A DNA stretch of 64,000 nt, from the NCBI RefSeq assembly GCF_025147325.1, contig NZ_CP102262.1:1054001-1118000 (forward strand). Direction: 5' to 3'. Shown here piece after piece: positions 53,701-62,578 of this stretch. The notes beneath the pieces are model-generated. The model saw nothing but the letters and a program-made list of their open reading frames with translations, was not told the DNA's origin and made no database searches. The stretch comes from Bacteroides stercoris ATCC 43183. GTDB lineage: Bacteria > Bacteroidota > Bacteroidia > Bacteroidales > Bacteroidaceae. A program made the position numbers and the translations under genes. Each line of letters starts with the position of its first letter. Position 1 is the stretch's first letter.

Positions 53701-54274
53701 TAATCCCGGTGACCAGACTGTGATTGGCAATTCTACTCCTCGCTATGAGTATAGCTTCCGTTTGGGAGCGGATTATAAGGGGATTGATTTTTCAATCTTC
53801 TTCCAAGGCATCGGCAAGCGTCAGATTTGGGGTAGCGGTCAGTTGGCTATTCCCGGATATAATGCCAAAGAGGGTGCTCTTCCCAAAACCTTCACAACCG
53901 ATTATTGGACAGAAGAGCGTACGGATGCATTTTATCCGAGAGCATGGAATTTGGGTGGAAGCAATACTGGTTTCAGTATGCAGAAACAGTCACGCTATTT
54001 GCTGGATATGTCTTACCTGAGAATCAAGAATATAACGTTGGGATATACTTTCCCGGAGAATCTTCTTTCAAAAGTGTATATATCCAAGGCCAGACTCTAT
54101 ATGTCATTAGAGAACTTCTTTACATTTGACAAGCTGAACGGATTGCCTATCGACCCGGAGGCTATCTCAGGCTATTCGATGTTCAGGTCTGACTCAAACT
54201 ATAACTTGGGACGTACGGGTATGGGCACACCTGTTTTCAAGACTTTATCATGTGGCGTTCAATTAACCTTCTAA
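50789..54274 (+). CDS. susC: SusC/RagA TonB-dependent transporter (region 4, right module)
   Basis: This 1161-residue paralogue of the left SusC starts MNEDCRKRGLSNKK with signal core VVAISTLLLSSGNV. It has the carboxypeptidase-regulatory-like repeat (GLVVDVNGEPVIGASVVEKG), VVVGYGTQ, plug (GRGLQGSVPGVNITIPTGE; SISVLKDAASSSIYGSKAAFGV) and barrel ending LSCGVQLTF. Similarity to the left copy is highest in the N-terminal domain, plug and last 100 residues and lower in the mid-barrel loops, as expected if the ligands differ. First gene of a plus-strand unit SusC, SusD, lipoprotein, hydrolase. Confidence 0.96.
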   Translation: MNEDCRKRGLSNKKILTVVAISTLLLSSGNVIATQTTIDGSLRVTEQLQTQIVNGLVVDVNGEPVIGASVVEKGTTNGGITDINGKFTLNVKPGSTLQISFVGYQTQEVKATKTVKVVLKEDSELLSEVVVVGYGTQKKANLTGAVATVDVNKTLDSRPIADIGRGLQGSVPGVNITIPTGEIGSDPLIKIRGQIGSISGNNTPLILLDNVEIPSIQMVNPNDVQSISVLKDAASSSIYGSKAAFGVILITTKSGAQTDKFEVSYSNNFSWQDPAKSIEIGGIEALQYTLDAQINRGEPMPAGGFWRISPESLEKAIEWQKQYGGKVKWNDPVVYGRDWYYDGKDKYGYRLYDAAKAMVRNWAPTMSHNLSVNGKSGKTSYNIGLGYLDQSGMSKTAKKDDFKRYNASVSVTSELNKYLTVRASSIYSDRNKRYPGIGNTSADPWLYMYRWSPLFPMGVTEHGNPLKEPSYEMAASNTDNLQNKYYNVNLGFTLNITKNWDVKFDYTYDRQTSETNSSVTQYEAGATWYAPTAWIENGSQVFVNEQGERVDTGGMPAYRFPVEKYYNSSGPGASQVGYQNKSVDNNTFNIYTTYNLQLGAEKEHAFKFMVGMNRVTSKWSLHKGWKTNLIDLTNPQFPLASGDQFIEGDRNWEAQLGFFGRLNYSFEDRYFLEANIRRDGSSKFPKNLQWRWFPSFSAGWVFTNESFMKPVENILSFGKFRASWGSIGDQTVSNTLYKAILADGQSSWLDGSGNKMPLYGTPSLVDSDISWQEIETLDFGVDLRFFKNKFGVTFDWYRRDTKNMIIEGESLPVTLGATAPKGNYGSLRTKGWELSADFTHRFSNGLGINVMASISDATTYITKGADYLTPWEDRKLGTTYSTGRRYGDIYGFVTDRLFQKEDFVYGADGQIEKITVIYNGTAHTTNKQSSPYPVYQVHYEDNNKLIFAPGDVKFVDLDGDGYITPGTGTNGNPGDQTVIGNSTPRYEYSFRLGADYKGIDFSIFFQGIGKRQIWGSGQLAIPGYNAKEGALPKTFTTDYWTEERTDAFYPRAWNLGGSNTGFSMQKQSRYLLDMSYLRIKNITLGYTFPENLLSKVYISKARLYMSLENFFTFDKLNGLPIDPEAISGYSMFRSDSNYNLGRTGMGTPVFKTLSCGVQLTF

Positions 54275-54286
54275 AAAAGAGTAATT

Positions 54287-56146
54287 ATGAGATTTAAAAT
54301 ATATATGATTTTAACCGGAATCATCTTCCTGTTTACGAATTGTAATGATGTGCTGGACCGTCCTTCATTGACTACATCGGAAGATGATGCTTACTGGACC
54401 AGTGAGGATAGGGTACGTTTGTATGCCAATGCCTTTTATACCAACTTCTTTGTAGGATATGGATTGAAGTATGAAACGACGTATGCTCCTAATGCAAATT
54501 ATACTTTTAATGATGATGCAGTGAGATTGTCCACCCAAACGCAGTTTGGACGGACTGTCCCTACATCAAAAGGCTCAACGAGTCTGGATATGATGTGGCA
54601 GAGCGAATTTACCGGTCCGACATGGAATTTTGCTTGGATAAGGAAGGCGAATGTCATGCTTGATCGTGTGTCTGCCAGAATGAAGGATATTCTGACCGAA
54701 GAACAATACAATCATTGGATGGGAATAGGCCGCTTCTTCAGAGGAATGGAGTATGCTCGTCTGGTCAATGTTTTTGGTGATGTCCCTTATTACGATACAG
54801 AGGTGTTGAATACGGATAAGGATGCCTTGTATAAGGATCGTACTCCGAGAAATGAAGTGATGGATGCCGTTTATGATGATTTTGATTTTGCCATGAAGAA
54901 TGTCCGTTTGGATGACGGGGATGCACAATATGTGAACCGTTATGTGGTGGCTGCTTTTGTTTCGAGATGGGCATTGTTTGAAGCAAGTTGGCAAAAATAT
55001 TATTATAAGAATGATGAACGTGCGAAGAAATTTTTTGAGCAGGCTATTACTGCGGCTGACTTGGTAATGAGCAGTGGAAAATATGATATTGTGACTGATT
55101 TCCGCTCTTTATTCGGGTCGACGAAAAGTACGAAAGACTGTATCCTGTATCGTACCTATGATGCGGATAAGGGTGTGACTCATTCCATAGCATCGACTTG
55201 TAACATGAATGACCCTACCGATGTCGGCCCGAATTTGGATTTGATTAAGGCGTTTATCTGTACGGATGGTAAGGACTGGCAAACTTCTGCAGTTGCCAAC
55301 GCAGCCGATTTTACTTTAAGTAACCTGATAAAGACAAGAGATGCCAGATTTGAGGCAAGTTTTTACAATAAGCCGACTCCCAGAGCTAAAAGCTGTTATT
55401 TGTATGTAACTAAGTTTATCCCTCGGAGTGCATTGGAGTATATTGAAAAAGGCGGTTCTCCGGCTCCGGAATTCCAGGGTGAAAAGAATGTGACTGGCTA
55501 TCCGGTAATCCGCTATGCTGAAGTTTTATTGAATTGGATTGAGGCTAAAGCGGAACTTGCTACATTGGGAGGGCCGGCGGTTATCCAGACTGATATAGAT
55601 GAGTCTATTAACAAGATCCGTAACAGACCGATTGCCGAGGAAGCAAAAGCGTTGGGTGTTGTCAAGACAGCAGACATGAAGTTAGATGCCCTGCCTGATG
55701 ATCCGGGTAGAGATGTTACGGTATCTCCGTTACTTTGGGAAATCAGACGGGAAAGAAGAATGGAATTTGCTTTTGAATTCTCACGTATCGTCGATTTGAG
55801 ACGTTGGAAAAAATTGGAGTACATGGATACCGATAGAAATCAGGATTTGCTGGTAGGTACTTGGGTAAATTTCAAGGATGAGGTTCCCGAAGAACTGAAA
55901 TCAGAGAATAGCGGGAAAATCAGGGTTATGGGCAAGGATGGAAGTCTGACCGTTTATGATGGCACTAATGCTGCTGCTATGAAAGGATTTTTCTATCCGG
56001 AACAGAATAAAGGACGACTGCCCTTCTTGAATGTGCCTAATGTAAACCCATATCTCTCACCTATCGGAATTAATCAGATTGAAGATTATAAGAGTAGAGG
56101 GTATACACTTACTCAAACGGAGGGATGGCCGGCAAGTTTGAATTGA
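54287..56146 (+). CDS. susD: SusD/RagB-family lipoprotein (region 4, right module)
   Basis: This 619-residue protein has lipobox LFTNC (Cys19). SusD blocks: VLDRPSLTTSEDDAYW, GIGRFFRGMEYARLVNVFGDVPYYD, VIRYAEVLLNWIEAKAEL and EIRRERRMEFAFEFSRIVDLRRW. The order and wording of these blocks match the left-module SusD, so the two pairs come from one duplication. The gene starts 12 bp after susC. It should cap the transporter at the cell surface; ligand inferred to be a peptidoglycan or related fragment because of the hydrolase encoded two genes later. Confidence 0.95.
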   Translation: MRFKIYMILTGIIFLFTNCNDVLDRPSLTTSEDDAYWTSEDRVRLYANAFYTNFFVGYGLKYETTYAPNANYTFNDDAVRLSTQTQFGRTVPTSKGSTSLDMMWQSEFTGPTWNFAWIRKANVMLDRVSARMKDILTEEQYNHWMGIGRFFRGMEYARLVNVFGDVPYYDTEVLNTDKDALYKDRTPRNEVMDAVYDDFDFAMKNVRLDDGDAQYVNRYVVAAFVSRWALFEASWQKYYYKNDERAKKFFEQAITAADLVMSSGKYDIVTDFRSLFGSTKSTKDCILYRTYDADKGVTHSIASTCNMNDPTDVGPNLDLIKAFICTDGKDWQTSAVANAADFTLSNLIKTRDARFEASFYNKPTPRAKSCYLYVTKFIPRSALEYIEKGGSPAPEFQGEKNVTGYPVIRYAEVLLNWIEAKAELATLGGPAVIQTDIDESINKIRNRPIAEEAKALGVVKTADMKLDALPDDPGRDVTVSPLLWEIRRERRMEFAFEFSRIVDLRRWKKLEYMDTDRNQDLLVGTWVNFKDEVPEELKSENSGKIRVMGKDGSLTVYDGTNAAAMKGFFYPEQNKGRLPFLNVPNVNPYLSPIGINQIEDYKSRGYTLTQTEGWPASLN

Positions 56147-56194
56147 TGGATACATCCGTGAGTTAACAATGGTTTTTAATTAAAACATGAGATT

Positions 56195-57604
56195 ATGTAT
56201 AAATTAATAAAAAGTTTAGGATTTATGGCTGTATTGCTTGGTATTAGTCTTGTCTCTTGTGAGGAGGATTATCCTAAAAGCCATATAGCACCTTATGATA
56301 CGGAGCTTTTAGCAATAAAGATAGTTAATGCCGGGGCAGACGGGAAAACAGTGGTGGAAGGAACAATTGATGAAGCCAATAAGACAATTAATTTTCCCCG
56401 TTTGGATGTTGAGACTAATTTTTCAGCTTTGAGCTTTGAGGCGGAACTTTCTGAGGGCGCGGAGCTTCAAACTCCGGTCATGGATTTCTCAATGGATGAG
56501 GAAACTTCCGACAAGACTTTGATACTTCGGATTGTAAATAATAAGAGGTATAAGGAATATTTTGTTAAAGTCCGGAAAAGAGTTCCTGTGTATGGGGCTG
56601 ATTTTGAAAAGCCTACTGTATATAATTTTTCAGGAGATAACATTTATAGTGATTATGCCGATGCTGCATCTACCCGTTGTGCTTCTTATGATGGCGAACA
56701 TGTATTGGTTGTCAGCAGAGCTACACAACCTCATCTTCTTAAAGTGTCGGATTTGAAGAAAGGGGAAATCAATCCTATTCTGCTGGATTTGACTGGAGTT
56801 AGCGGTGGTACTTTCTCTTATAACATGGGTGCGTTGAGTAATGGTCATGTATATCTTTCAAGTTTGTCGGGTGCCAAAGCTTCTCCTCTTAAGATTTATC
56901 ATTGGGAAACACCGGATTCCCAACCGGAAACGATAGCCAATATTAATGTTGGAAGTATCTCCGGAGCAGGAAACAGACATGGTGATAATGCCTCTTATAA
57001 TATAGATGAGAATGGTAACGGATTTATATTCTTTGGTGATAATGCAGCTACGGATTTTCTAAGAATACCCGTAAGCGGCTATAAAACAGTTGATGCCACT
57101 GCCATTAAAGTATTACCGTCAAAATCTGATGCTACGATGGTGACCAATGTATATAGAGTGGGAAATACAGACCAGTATTTATGGTCGGGTGTCAGAATTC
57201 CTGTAACATTGGTCAATGAGTCTGTAGGCGAAATATATGCGTCGAGCGTAAAAGGAGAGGCTGTAGCTCCAAGGATAATCAACTTTAATGAGGAGCGTTA
57301 TCTGTTGGTTTGTACCGCTGGTCAGGGTAGTGCATCTACTGCAACCATTGCTTTGGAAATTTATGATTTGAGCAAAGGAGCTACCATAGAAGAGGCTTTG
57401 CGGAAATTTGACGAAGGAGACAATCACAATCCTTTGTACCAATTTAAATTAGGTGGAAGTGGAAATGGAAACGCCCTGGCGCAGACAGATTATTATATAG
57501 AGAAAGATGAGAACGGGAAAGATGCCAAGCTTTGTGTGTTTGCATCACGCACAGGATCAGGATTTGTAATATGCGAGTTCCCTATTAAGCAGGAAGAGGA
57601 ATAA
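56195..57604 (+). CDS. Surface lipoprotein in the SusE/F position, possible beta-propeller (DUF4623-like)
   Basis: This 469-residue protein has lipobox SLVSC (Cys22). Residues about 25-130 form an immunoglobulin-like segment typical of DUF5018-type domains (LLAIKIVNAGADGKTVVEGTID; LILRIVNNKRYKEYFVKV). Residues about 150-465 show repeated strands with GH/GD turns (STRCASYDGEHVLVVSR; GALSNGHVYLSSL; NGNGFIFFGDN), which suggests a propeller. This fits DUF4623-type proteins encoded after SusD in Bacteroides; that family name is a moderate-confidence guess. It lies 48 bp after susD and probably helps bind glycan at the surface. Confidence 0.75.
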   Translation: MYKLIKSLGFMAVLLGISLVSCEEDYPKSHIAPYDTELLAIKIVNAGADGKTVVEGTIDEANKTINFPRLDVETNFSALSFEAELSEGAELQTPVMDFSMDEETSDKTLILRIVNNKRYKEYFVKVRKRVPVYGADFEKPTVYNFSGDNIYSDYADAASTRCASYDGEHVLVVSRATQPHLLKVSDLKKGEINPILLDLTGVSGGTFSYNMGALSNGHVYLSSLSGAKASPLKIYHWETPDSQPETIANINVGSISGAGNRHGDNASYNIDENGNGFIFFGDNAATDFLRIPVSGYKTVDATAIKVLPSKSDATMVTNVYRVGNTDQYLWSGVRIPVTLVNESVGEIYASSVKGEAVAPRIINFNEERYLLVCTAGQGSASTATIALEIYDLSKGATIEEALRKFDEGDNHNPLYQFKLGGSGNGNALAQTDYYIEKDENGKDAKLCVFASRTGSGFVICEFPIKQEEE

Positions 57605-57650
57605 TATGCTGATTTTCTACATTTAAATTGAATTTTTATATTGTCAACTT

Positions 57651-57686
57651 GAAAGCCGTCTATTTTAAAATTATCAGGCGGCTTTC
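57651..57686 (+). terminator. Hairpin between the lipoprotein and the hydrolase genes
   Basis: GAAAGCCG and CGGCTTTC form a perfect 8-bp stem with a 20-nt loop and a short T-rich tail. Located inside the unit, so it may act as a partial terminator that lowers hydrolase expression. Confidence 0.5.
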
Positions 57687-57703
57687 TTATTAGAAATTTA
57701 AGG

Positions 57704-59164
57704 ATGAAACATTTGAAATATATATATATAATCATTTTACTTGTGCTGGTCGCAGCATGTGGTAAAGACGATGAAGGCATTTTGGATGATGGTAGCCATT
57801 CTCAGGGAGAAGGTCAGACCTCTTCGTCTGTTCTGCCCGGAAAGGAACTGAGAGGAGTATGGATAGCTACGGTATGGGGACTCGATTGGCCTATGGAAAA
57901 GTATGATGCCGATGTTCAGAAAAAGTTGTATACAGATTATCTGGATTTATTGGTCGGGTATAACATGAATGCGGTATTTTTCCAAATCAGAGGTATGGCA
58001 GATGCATTTTATGAATCGGAATATGAGCCTTGGAGTAAGTATATTACAGGAAGTGCAGGGGTAAGACCCGATTATGATGTTTTAGGATTTCTTGTTGAGG
58101 AAGCTCATAAGCGAGGTATCCAGTTTCATGCTTGGTTAAATCCATACCGTATAGCTACGCGTGCAAATAAGAATGCTGCTTTCCCAAAACTGGATGCCAA
58201 AATACCCATGGAACTGGTTAAGGATTATGAGAAAATCAGAGTTTATAATCCTGCTTTGCCGGAAGTTCAGGAACGGATTGTAAATATTGTCAAGGAAATT
58301 ATTACCAAGTATGACGTTGACGGTATTCACATGGATGATTATTTCTATCCGTCATTGGAAGCTTCTGAGACAATGAATGATGGTGCGGAATTTCAAAAAT
58401 ATGGGAAGGATAAATTTAAGAATGTCGAGGATTTCAGGCGTAATAATGTAAATACCGTAGTTAGGAATATCCAGAAAACTATTATTGAGACTCGTCCGGA
58501 AGTGATTTTCTCTATTAGTCCGGCAGCTGATATGGAGCGTAATTACAACACATTGTTTGCAGATGTCAATACGTGGGCAAAGGAAGGCTGGGTGGATGTG
58601 GTTATTCCGCAGCTGTACTTTGCCACAGGTAATGATGCTACCAGTTTTAATCTGAGGTTGGATTTATGGTCGCAATATACATATGAAAACCACTTATTGA
58701 TAGGATATGGCATTTATAAATTTGGCGATTCGCAATATGGAAGTAAGTTTCAATCGTCAGATGACTTAATGAAGCAGTTTGAACTGGCAAGTGCAAAGCC
58801 GAAGGTAAAGGGAAGTGTATTGTACAGTGCCAAGAACTTGGTAGAAAATAAGGTTGGTATTGCAGATGCGGTCAAGGCTATATATGGAAAGAAAGTATTG
58901 CCTCCTTATTTAGGACGAACTGCTGCAGTGCTTCCTCCGGCACCGGACAATATCAGGTTGAATGGGGCTGATTTGTCTTGGGGAGCGGTTTCAAATGTTG
59001 CTTATTACGCTATATATAAAGATAATGGGAAAGAGCGGAAAGCCGATTTGGTAGGTATTACCCAAGGAACGTCATTTAAATTATCGGAAAAGGGAGTTTA
59101 TTTTGTGACTTCGTTATTCAAAAATAATGCAGAAAGTGAGATTTCAGAAACTGTGTCTTATTGA
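57704..59164 (+). CDS. GHL10-type glycoside hydrolase lipoprotein, DigH/YddW-like
   Basis: This 486-residue protein has lipobox LVAAC (Cys19). Residues about 45-400 are the COG1649/GHL10 TIM barrel: GVWIATVWGLDWP, YNMNAVFFQIRG, GIQFHAWLNPYR, the acidic motif DGIHMDDYFYP, and WVDVVIPQLYF. A C-terminal fibronectin-III-like domain (about 405-486) follows. The E. coli relative DigH (YddW) cuts denuded peptidoglycan glycan strands. Here it would make the fragments carried by the SusC/SusD pairs and trimmed by NamZ. It is the last gene of the right module and converges with asd at a strong terminator. Confidence 0.88.
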   Translation: MKHLKYIYIIILLVLVAACGKDDEGILDDGSHSQGEGQTSSSVLPGKELRGVWIATVWGLDWPMEKYDADVQKKLYTDYLDLLVGYNMNAVFFQIRGMADAFYESEYEPWSKYITGSAGVRPDYDVLGFLVEEAHKRGIQFHAWLNPYRIATRANKNAAFPKLDAKIPMELVKDYEKIRVYNPALPEVQERIVNIVKEIITKYDVDGIHMDDYFYPSLEASETMNDGAEFQKYGKDKFKNVEDFRRNNVNTVVRNIQKTIIETRPEVIFSISPAADMERNYNTLFADVNTWAKEGWVDVVIPQLYFATGNDATSFNLRLDLWSQYTYENHLLIGYGIYKFGDSQYGSKFQSSDDLMKQFELASAKPKVKGSVLYSAKNLVENKVGIADAVKAIYGKKVLPPYLGRTAAVLPPAPDNIRLNGADLSWGAVSNVAYYAIYKDNGKERKADLVGITQGTSFKLSEKGVYFVTSLFKNNAESEISETVSY

Positions 59165-59209
59165 TATACTTAAAACGACCTGAAATCGGAAGTCTCAAGC
59201 AACATAGTC

Positions 59210-59269
59210 AAGGGTGTGTTAAAAATGAATGCTGTAATAGTAATGACATTCTATTTTTGACACACCCTT
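59210..59269. terminator. Bidirectional terminator between the DigH-like gene and asd
   Basis: AAGGGTGTGTTAAAAA (59210-59225) pairs with TTTTTGACACACCCTT (59254-59269) over 16 bp with one G-T. The genes on both sides converge. The terminal GTGTGTYAAAA is the same as the ends of the 146-bp hairpin at 7947-8092. Confidence 0.85.
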
Positions 59270-59294
59270 ATCGGTTTATGGATTAGGAGAAATT

Positions 59295-60302
59295 TTAAAG
59301 CGCTTTCTCTCTAATCAGATACTCTGCAATCTGTACCGCATTCAATGCAGCACCTTTTTTGATCTGGTCACCCACAATCCAGAAAGTCAATCCATTCTCG
59401 TTGGTGAGGTCCTTGCGGATACGTCCTACGTATACGGGGTCCTTTCCTGCGAGGAACAGCGGCATCGGATATTCTTTCTCTGCCGGATTGTCCATTAATA
59501 CCAGTCCGTCACCTTTGGCAAATGCTTCACGTGCCTCCTCAATAGAGATAGGCCGTTCTGTCTCTACCCAGATACTTTCCGAATGCGAGCGGAGAGCAGG
59601 TACACGAACACATGTTGCGCTGACTTTGATGTCGGAGTGCATAATCTTACGTGTTTCGTTGTACATCTTCATCTCTTCCTTGGTATACCCGTTTTCAGTG
59701 AATACATCAATCTGGGGAATCAGATTGAATGCCAGTTGATAGGCAAATTTCTCCACGGTCACGGGTTCACCCGCCAATACTTGGCGATATTGTTCGTACA
59801 ACTCATCCATAGCAGCGGCGCCTGCACCGCTTGCAGCCTGATACGTGGATACGTGTACGGTTTTTATATGAGAAAGCTGTTCGATGGCTTTCAGTGCCAC
59901 TACCATTTGGATAGTAGTACAGTTAGGATTGGCGATAACGCCGCGCGGACGGTCTTTGGCATCGGCGGCATTGACTTCGGGTACAACCAAAGGAACATCG
60001 GCATCCATACGGAAAGCGCTTGAATTGTCAATCATCACAGCGCCGTGCTTGGTGATTGTTTCAAGATACTCTTTAGAGGTGCCTGCGCCTGCGGAAGTGA
60101 AAGCAATGTCAACCCCTTTAAAGTCATCGTTGTGTTGCAAGAGTTTAACCTCGATCTGTTTACCGCGGAAGGTATATTTAGTGCCGGCACTGCGTTTAGA
60201 ACCGAACAATACTAACTCGTCCAACGGGAAATTCCTTTCATCGAGCACTCGCAGGAACTCTTGTCCTACGGCTCCGCTTGCTCCAACAATAGCTACTTTC
60301 AT
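59295..60302 (-). CDS. asd: Aspartate-semialdehyde dehydrogenase
   Basis: This 335-residue cytoplasmic enzyme reduces aspartyl phosphate to aspartate semialdehyde with NADPH, for lysine, diaminopimelate, threonine and methionine synthesis. The nucleotide-binding motif is [14 protein letters not shown] at the N-terminus. The active-site Cys is Cys128 in NPNCTT, and the catalytic His/Arg region is [28 protein letters not shown] and the length fit the usual bacterial enzyme. It is divergent from the antiporter gene across 152 bp. Confidence 0.97.
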   Translation of the reverse strand: MKVAIVGASGAVGQEFLRVLDERNFPLDELVLFGSKRSAGTKYTFRGKQIEVKLLQHNDDFKGVDIAFTSAGAGTSKEYLETITKHGAVMIDNSSAFRMDADVPLVVPEVNAADAKDRPRGVIANPNCTTIQMVVALKAIEQLSHIKTVHVSTYQAASGAGAAAMDELYEQYRQVLAGEPVTVEKFAYQLAFNLIPQIDVFTENGYTKEEMKMYNETRKIMHSDIKVSATCVRVPALRSHSESIWVETERPISIEEAREAFAKGDGLVLMDNPAEKEYPMPLFLAGKDPVYVGRIRKDLTNENGLTFWIVGDQIKKGAALNAVQIAEYLIREKAL

Positions 60303-60368
60303 TTTTCTTTTGTTTTAATTTAGTTTATAAAATAGTTCTAATCTATCTATAAATGATAGAGTTGGCTG

Positions 60369-60376
60369 CAAATTTA
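60369..60376 (-). promoter_or_regulatory. Candidate -7 element for asd
   Basis: On the minus strand TAAATTTG fits TAnnTTTG, 66 bp before the asd ATG. No clear -33 partner. Confidence 0.35.
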
Positions 60377-60454
60377 TAACAAATTGCTGTATGACACCGC
60401 ATAAAGTGAAAACTTTTTCGTTATTTTGCAGTTAAAACCTAAAACTCACTGCGT

Positions 60455-62578
60455 ATGGACTGGCTCAATTTCAGTTTGACACTTCCTGTAACAGACCCTA
60501 CATGGATATTCCTCCTTGTACTCCTTATTATATTGTTTGCGCCCATATTGCTGAATAAATTGCGTATACCGCACATCATCGGTATGATTCTGGCGGGATT
60601 GGTGATTGGCGAGCATGGCTTCAATATCTTGGTGCGCGACAGCAGTTTCGAGTTGTTCGGCAAGGTCGGACTTTATTATATCATGTTCCTGGCAGGGTTG
60701 GAAATGAATATGGGCGATTTCAAGAAGAATCGCGGAAAGGCTGTGATGCTGGGATTGCTGGCTTTCGTCATTCCGATAGGCATAGGCTTGGTTACCAATA
60801 TGATGTTGCTGAAGTATAGTCTCGTGACGTCCATATTGCTGGCAAGTATGTATGCCTCGCACACGCTGGTGGCTTACCCGATTGTAATTCGTTATGGTGT
60901 GTCCCGTCATCGCAGTGTAAGTATTGCTGTGGGCGGTACGGCTGTGACGGATACGCTTACATTGCTGGTGCTGGCAGTGGTAGGCGGTCTGTTTAAAGGG
61001 GAGTCCGGCGGACTGTTCTGGCTGTGGCTGGTGGTTAAGGTCATATTCCTCGGAGCGCTGATTATGTATTCGTTCCCACGCATCGGACGCTGGTTCTTCC
61101 GCCGCTATGATGATAACGTGATGCAATTTATTTTCGTGCTTGCCATGGTTTTTCTGGGAGCGGGTTTAATGGAGTTCGTGGGAATGGAAGGCATCTTGGG
61201 AGCATTCTTGGCAGGGCTGGTTTTGAACCGCCTCATACCGCATGTATCACCGTTGATGAATCATCTGGAGTTTGTCGGTAACGCTCTGTTCATACCTTAT
61301 TTCCTGATAGGGGTGGGCATGCTGATTGATATTCATGTCATCTTCGGGCAGGGAGACGCTTTGAAGGTGGCTGCCGTTATGATTGTTGTGGCGCTGGTGG
61401 GCAAGTGGATCGCTTCCTGGCTGACGCAGAAAATTTATAAAATGGCTCCCATAGAGCGTGAGCTGATGTTTGGCTTGAGCAATGCACAAGCAGCAGCTAC
61501 GCTGGCGGCGGTATTGGTGGGTTATAATATCATCTTGCCGAACGGTGAGCGTTTGTTGAATGAGGATGTGCTGAACGGTACGGTATTGCTGATTCTTGTG
61601 ACATGTGTGGTGAGCTCCTTTATTACGGAAAGGGCCGCACGCAAGATTGCCATGTGCGAGGCGCATCTGGAAGAGGAGCGTACGGTTGAGGCGGAAAGGA
61701 TTCTTATTCCGGTGGCGAATCCGGATACGATTGAATATCTGATGAACCTGTCCTTGTTGATACGTGATACCAAACAGAAAGATAATCTGTTGGCTTTGAA
61801 CGTAATCAATGACAACAATACTTCCGAGGGTTTGGAGCTTCGCGGTAAAAGGTATTTGGAGAAGGCAGCCATGATTACGGCTTCTGCCGATGTGCCGTTG
61901 CGCCAGATTACACGGTATGACTTGAATATTGCTTCGGGTATTATCCATACGGCGAAAGAATATGAGGTGACCGATGTGATTATCGGTTTGCACCGTAAGG
62001 TCAATATTGTAGACTCTTTCTTCGGTATGCTTGCCGAGAACCTGTTGAAAGGACTGCATCGCGAAGTTATGATTGCCAAATTCCTGATTCCGATTAATAC
62101 GATACGGCGAATCATCATAGCCGTTCCTCCCAAGGCGGAATACGAAGCAGGCTTTCAGAAGTGGGTGGAGCATTTTTGCCGGATGGGCGGTACGTTGGGC
62201 TGCCGGGTACATTTCTTTGCAAACGAGGAAACAACTGTACAGTTGCAGGCATTGGTGAAGAAAAAGTATGGACAGACCTTGACGGATTTCTCTCGTCTGG
62301 ATGATTGGGGGGACTTGCTGATATTGACCGGACAAGTGAATTACGACCATTTGCTGGTAGTGATAAGCGCGCGTAGGGGTTCTATCTCCTACGACAGTTC
62401 TTTCGAGAAACTTCCGGCGCAGTTGAGCAAATATTTTTCCAATAATAGTTTGATTGTACTTTATCCCGACCAGTTGGGCGAACCCCAGGATGCCGTCTCT
62501 TTCTCTAATCCGCGAAATGAGGCGCAGCATTACGAGAAGGTAGGAAAGTGGGTTTATAAATGGTTTAAGGAAGATTAG
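60455..62578 (+). CDS. CPA2-type cation/proton antiporter with C-terminal universal-stress-like region
   Basis: This 707-residue protein has about 12-13 membrane segments of the Na+/H+ exchanger fold in residues 15-400: ILLNKLRIPHIIGMILAGLVIGEHG, GLYYIMFLAGLEMNMGDFKKN, ASHTLVAYPIV, GAFLAGLVLNRLIP, and FGLSNAQAAATLAAVLVGYN. The remaining 300 residues are cytoplasmic; about 425-560 resembles a universal stress protein domain (RILIPVANPDTIEYLMNLSLLI), with perhaps a second copy behind it. Such proteins balance intracellular pH and Na+ or K+. The ion is not clear from sequence. Confidence 0.88.
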   Translation: MDWLNFSLTLPVTDPTWIFLLVLLIILFAPILLNKLRIPHIIGMILAGLVIGEHGFNILVRDSSFELFGKVGLYYIMFLAGLEMNMGDFKKNRGKAVMLGLLAFVIPIGIGLVTNMMLLKYSLVTSILLASMYASHTLVAYPIVIRYGVSRHRSVSIAVGGTAVTDTLTLLVLAVVGGLFKGESGGLFWLWLVVKVIFLGALIMYSFPRIGRWFFRRYDDNVMQFIFVLAMVFLGAGLMEFVGMEGILGAFLAGLVLNRLIPHVSPLMNHLEFVGNALFIPYFLIGVGMLIDIHVIFGQGDALKVAAVMIVVALVGKWIASWLTQKIYKMAPIERELMFGLSNAQAAATLAAVLVGYNIILPNGERLLNEDVLNGTVLLILVTCVVSSFITERAARKIAMCEAHLEEERTVEAERILIPVANPDTIEYLMNLSLLIRDTKQKDNLLALNVINDNNTSEGLELRGKRYLEKAAMITASADVPLRQITRYDLNIASGIIHTAKEYEVTDVIIGLHRKVNIVDSFFGMLAENLLKGLHREVMIAKFLIPINTIRRIIIAVPPKAEYEAGFQKWVEHFCRMGGTLGCRVHFFANEETTVQLQALVKKKYGQTLTDFSRLDDWGDLLILTGQVNYDHLLVVISARRGSISYDSSFEKLPAQLSKYFSNNSLIVLYPDQLGEPQDAVSFSNPRNEAQHYEKVGKWVYKWFKED

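Noticed and set aside
61247..62530. Minus-strand open frame of 427 codons opposite the antiporter
   Set aside because: Shadow frame rich in His and Gln, typical of antisense translation; the plus-strand gene is well supported.
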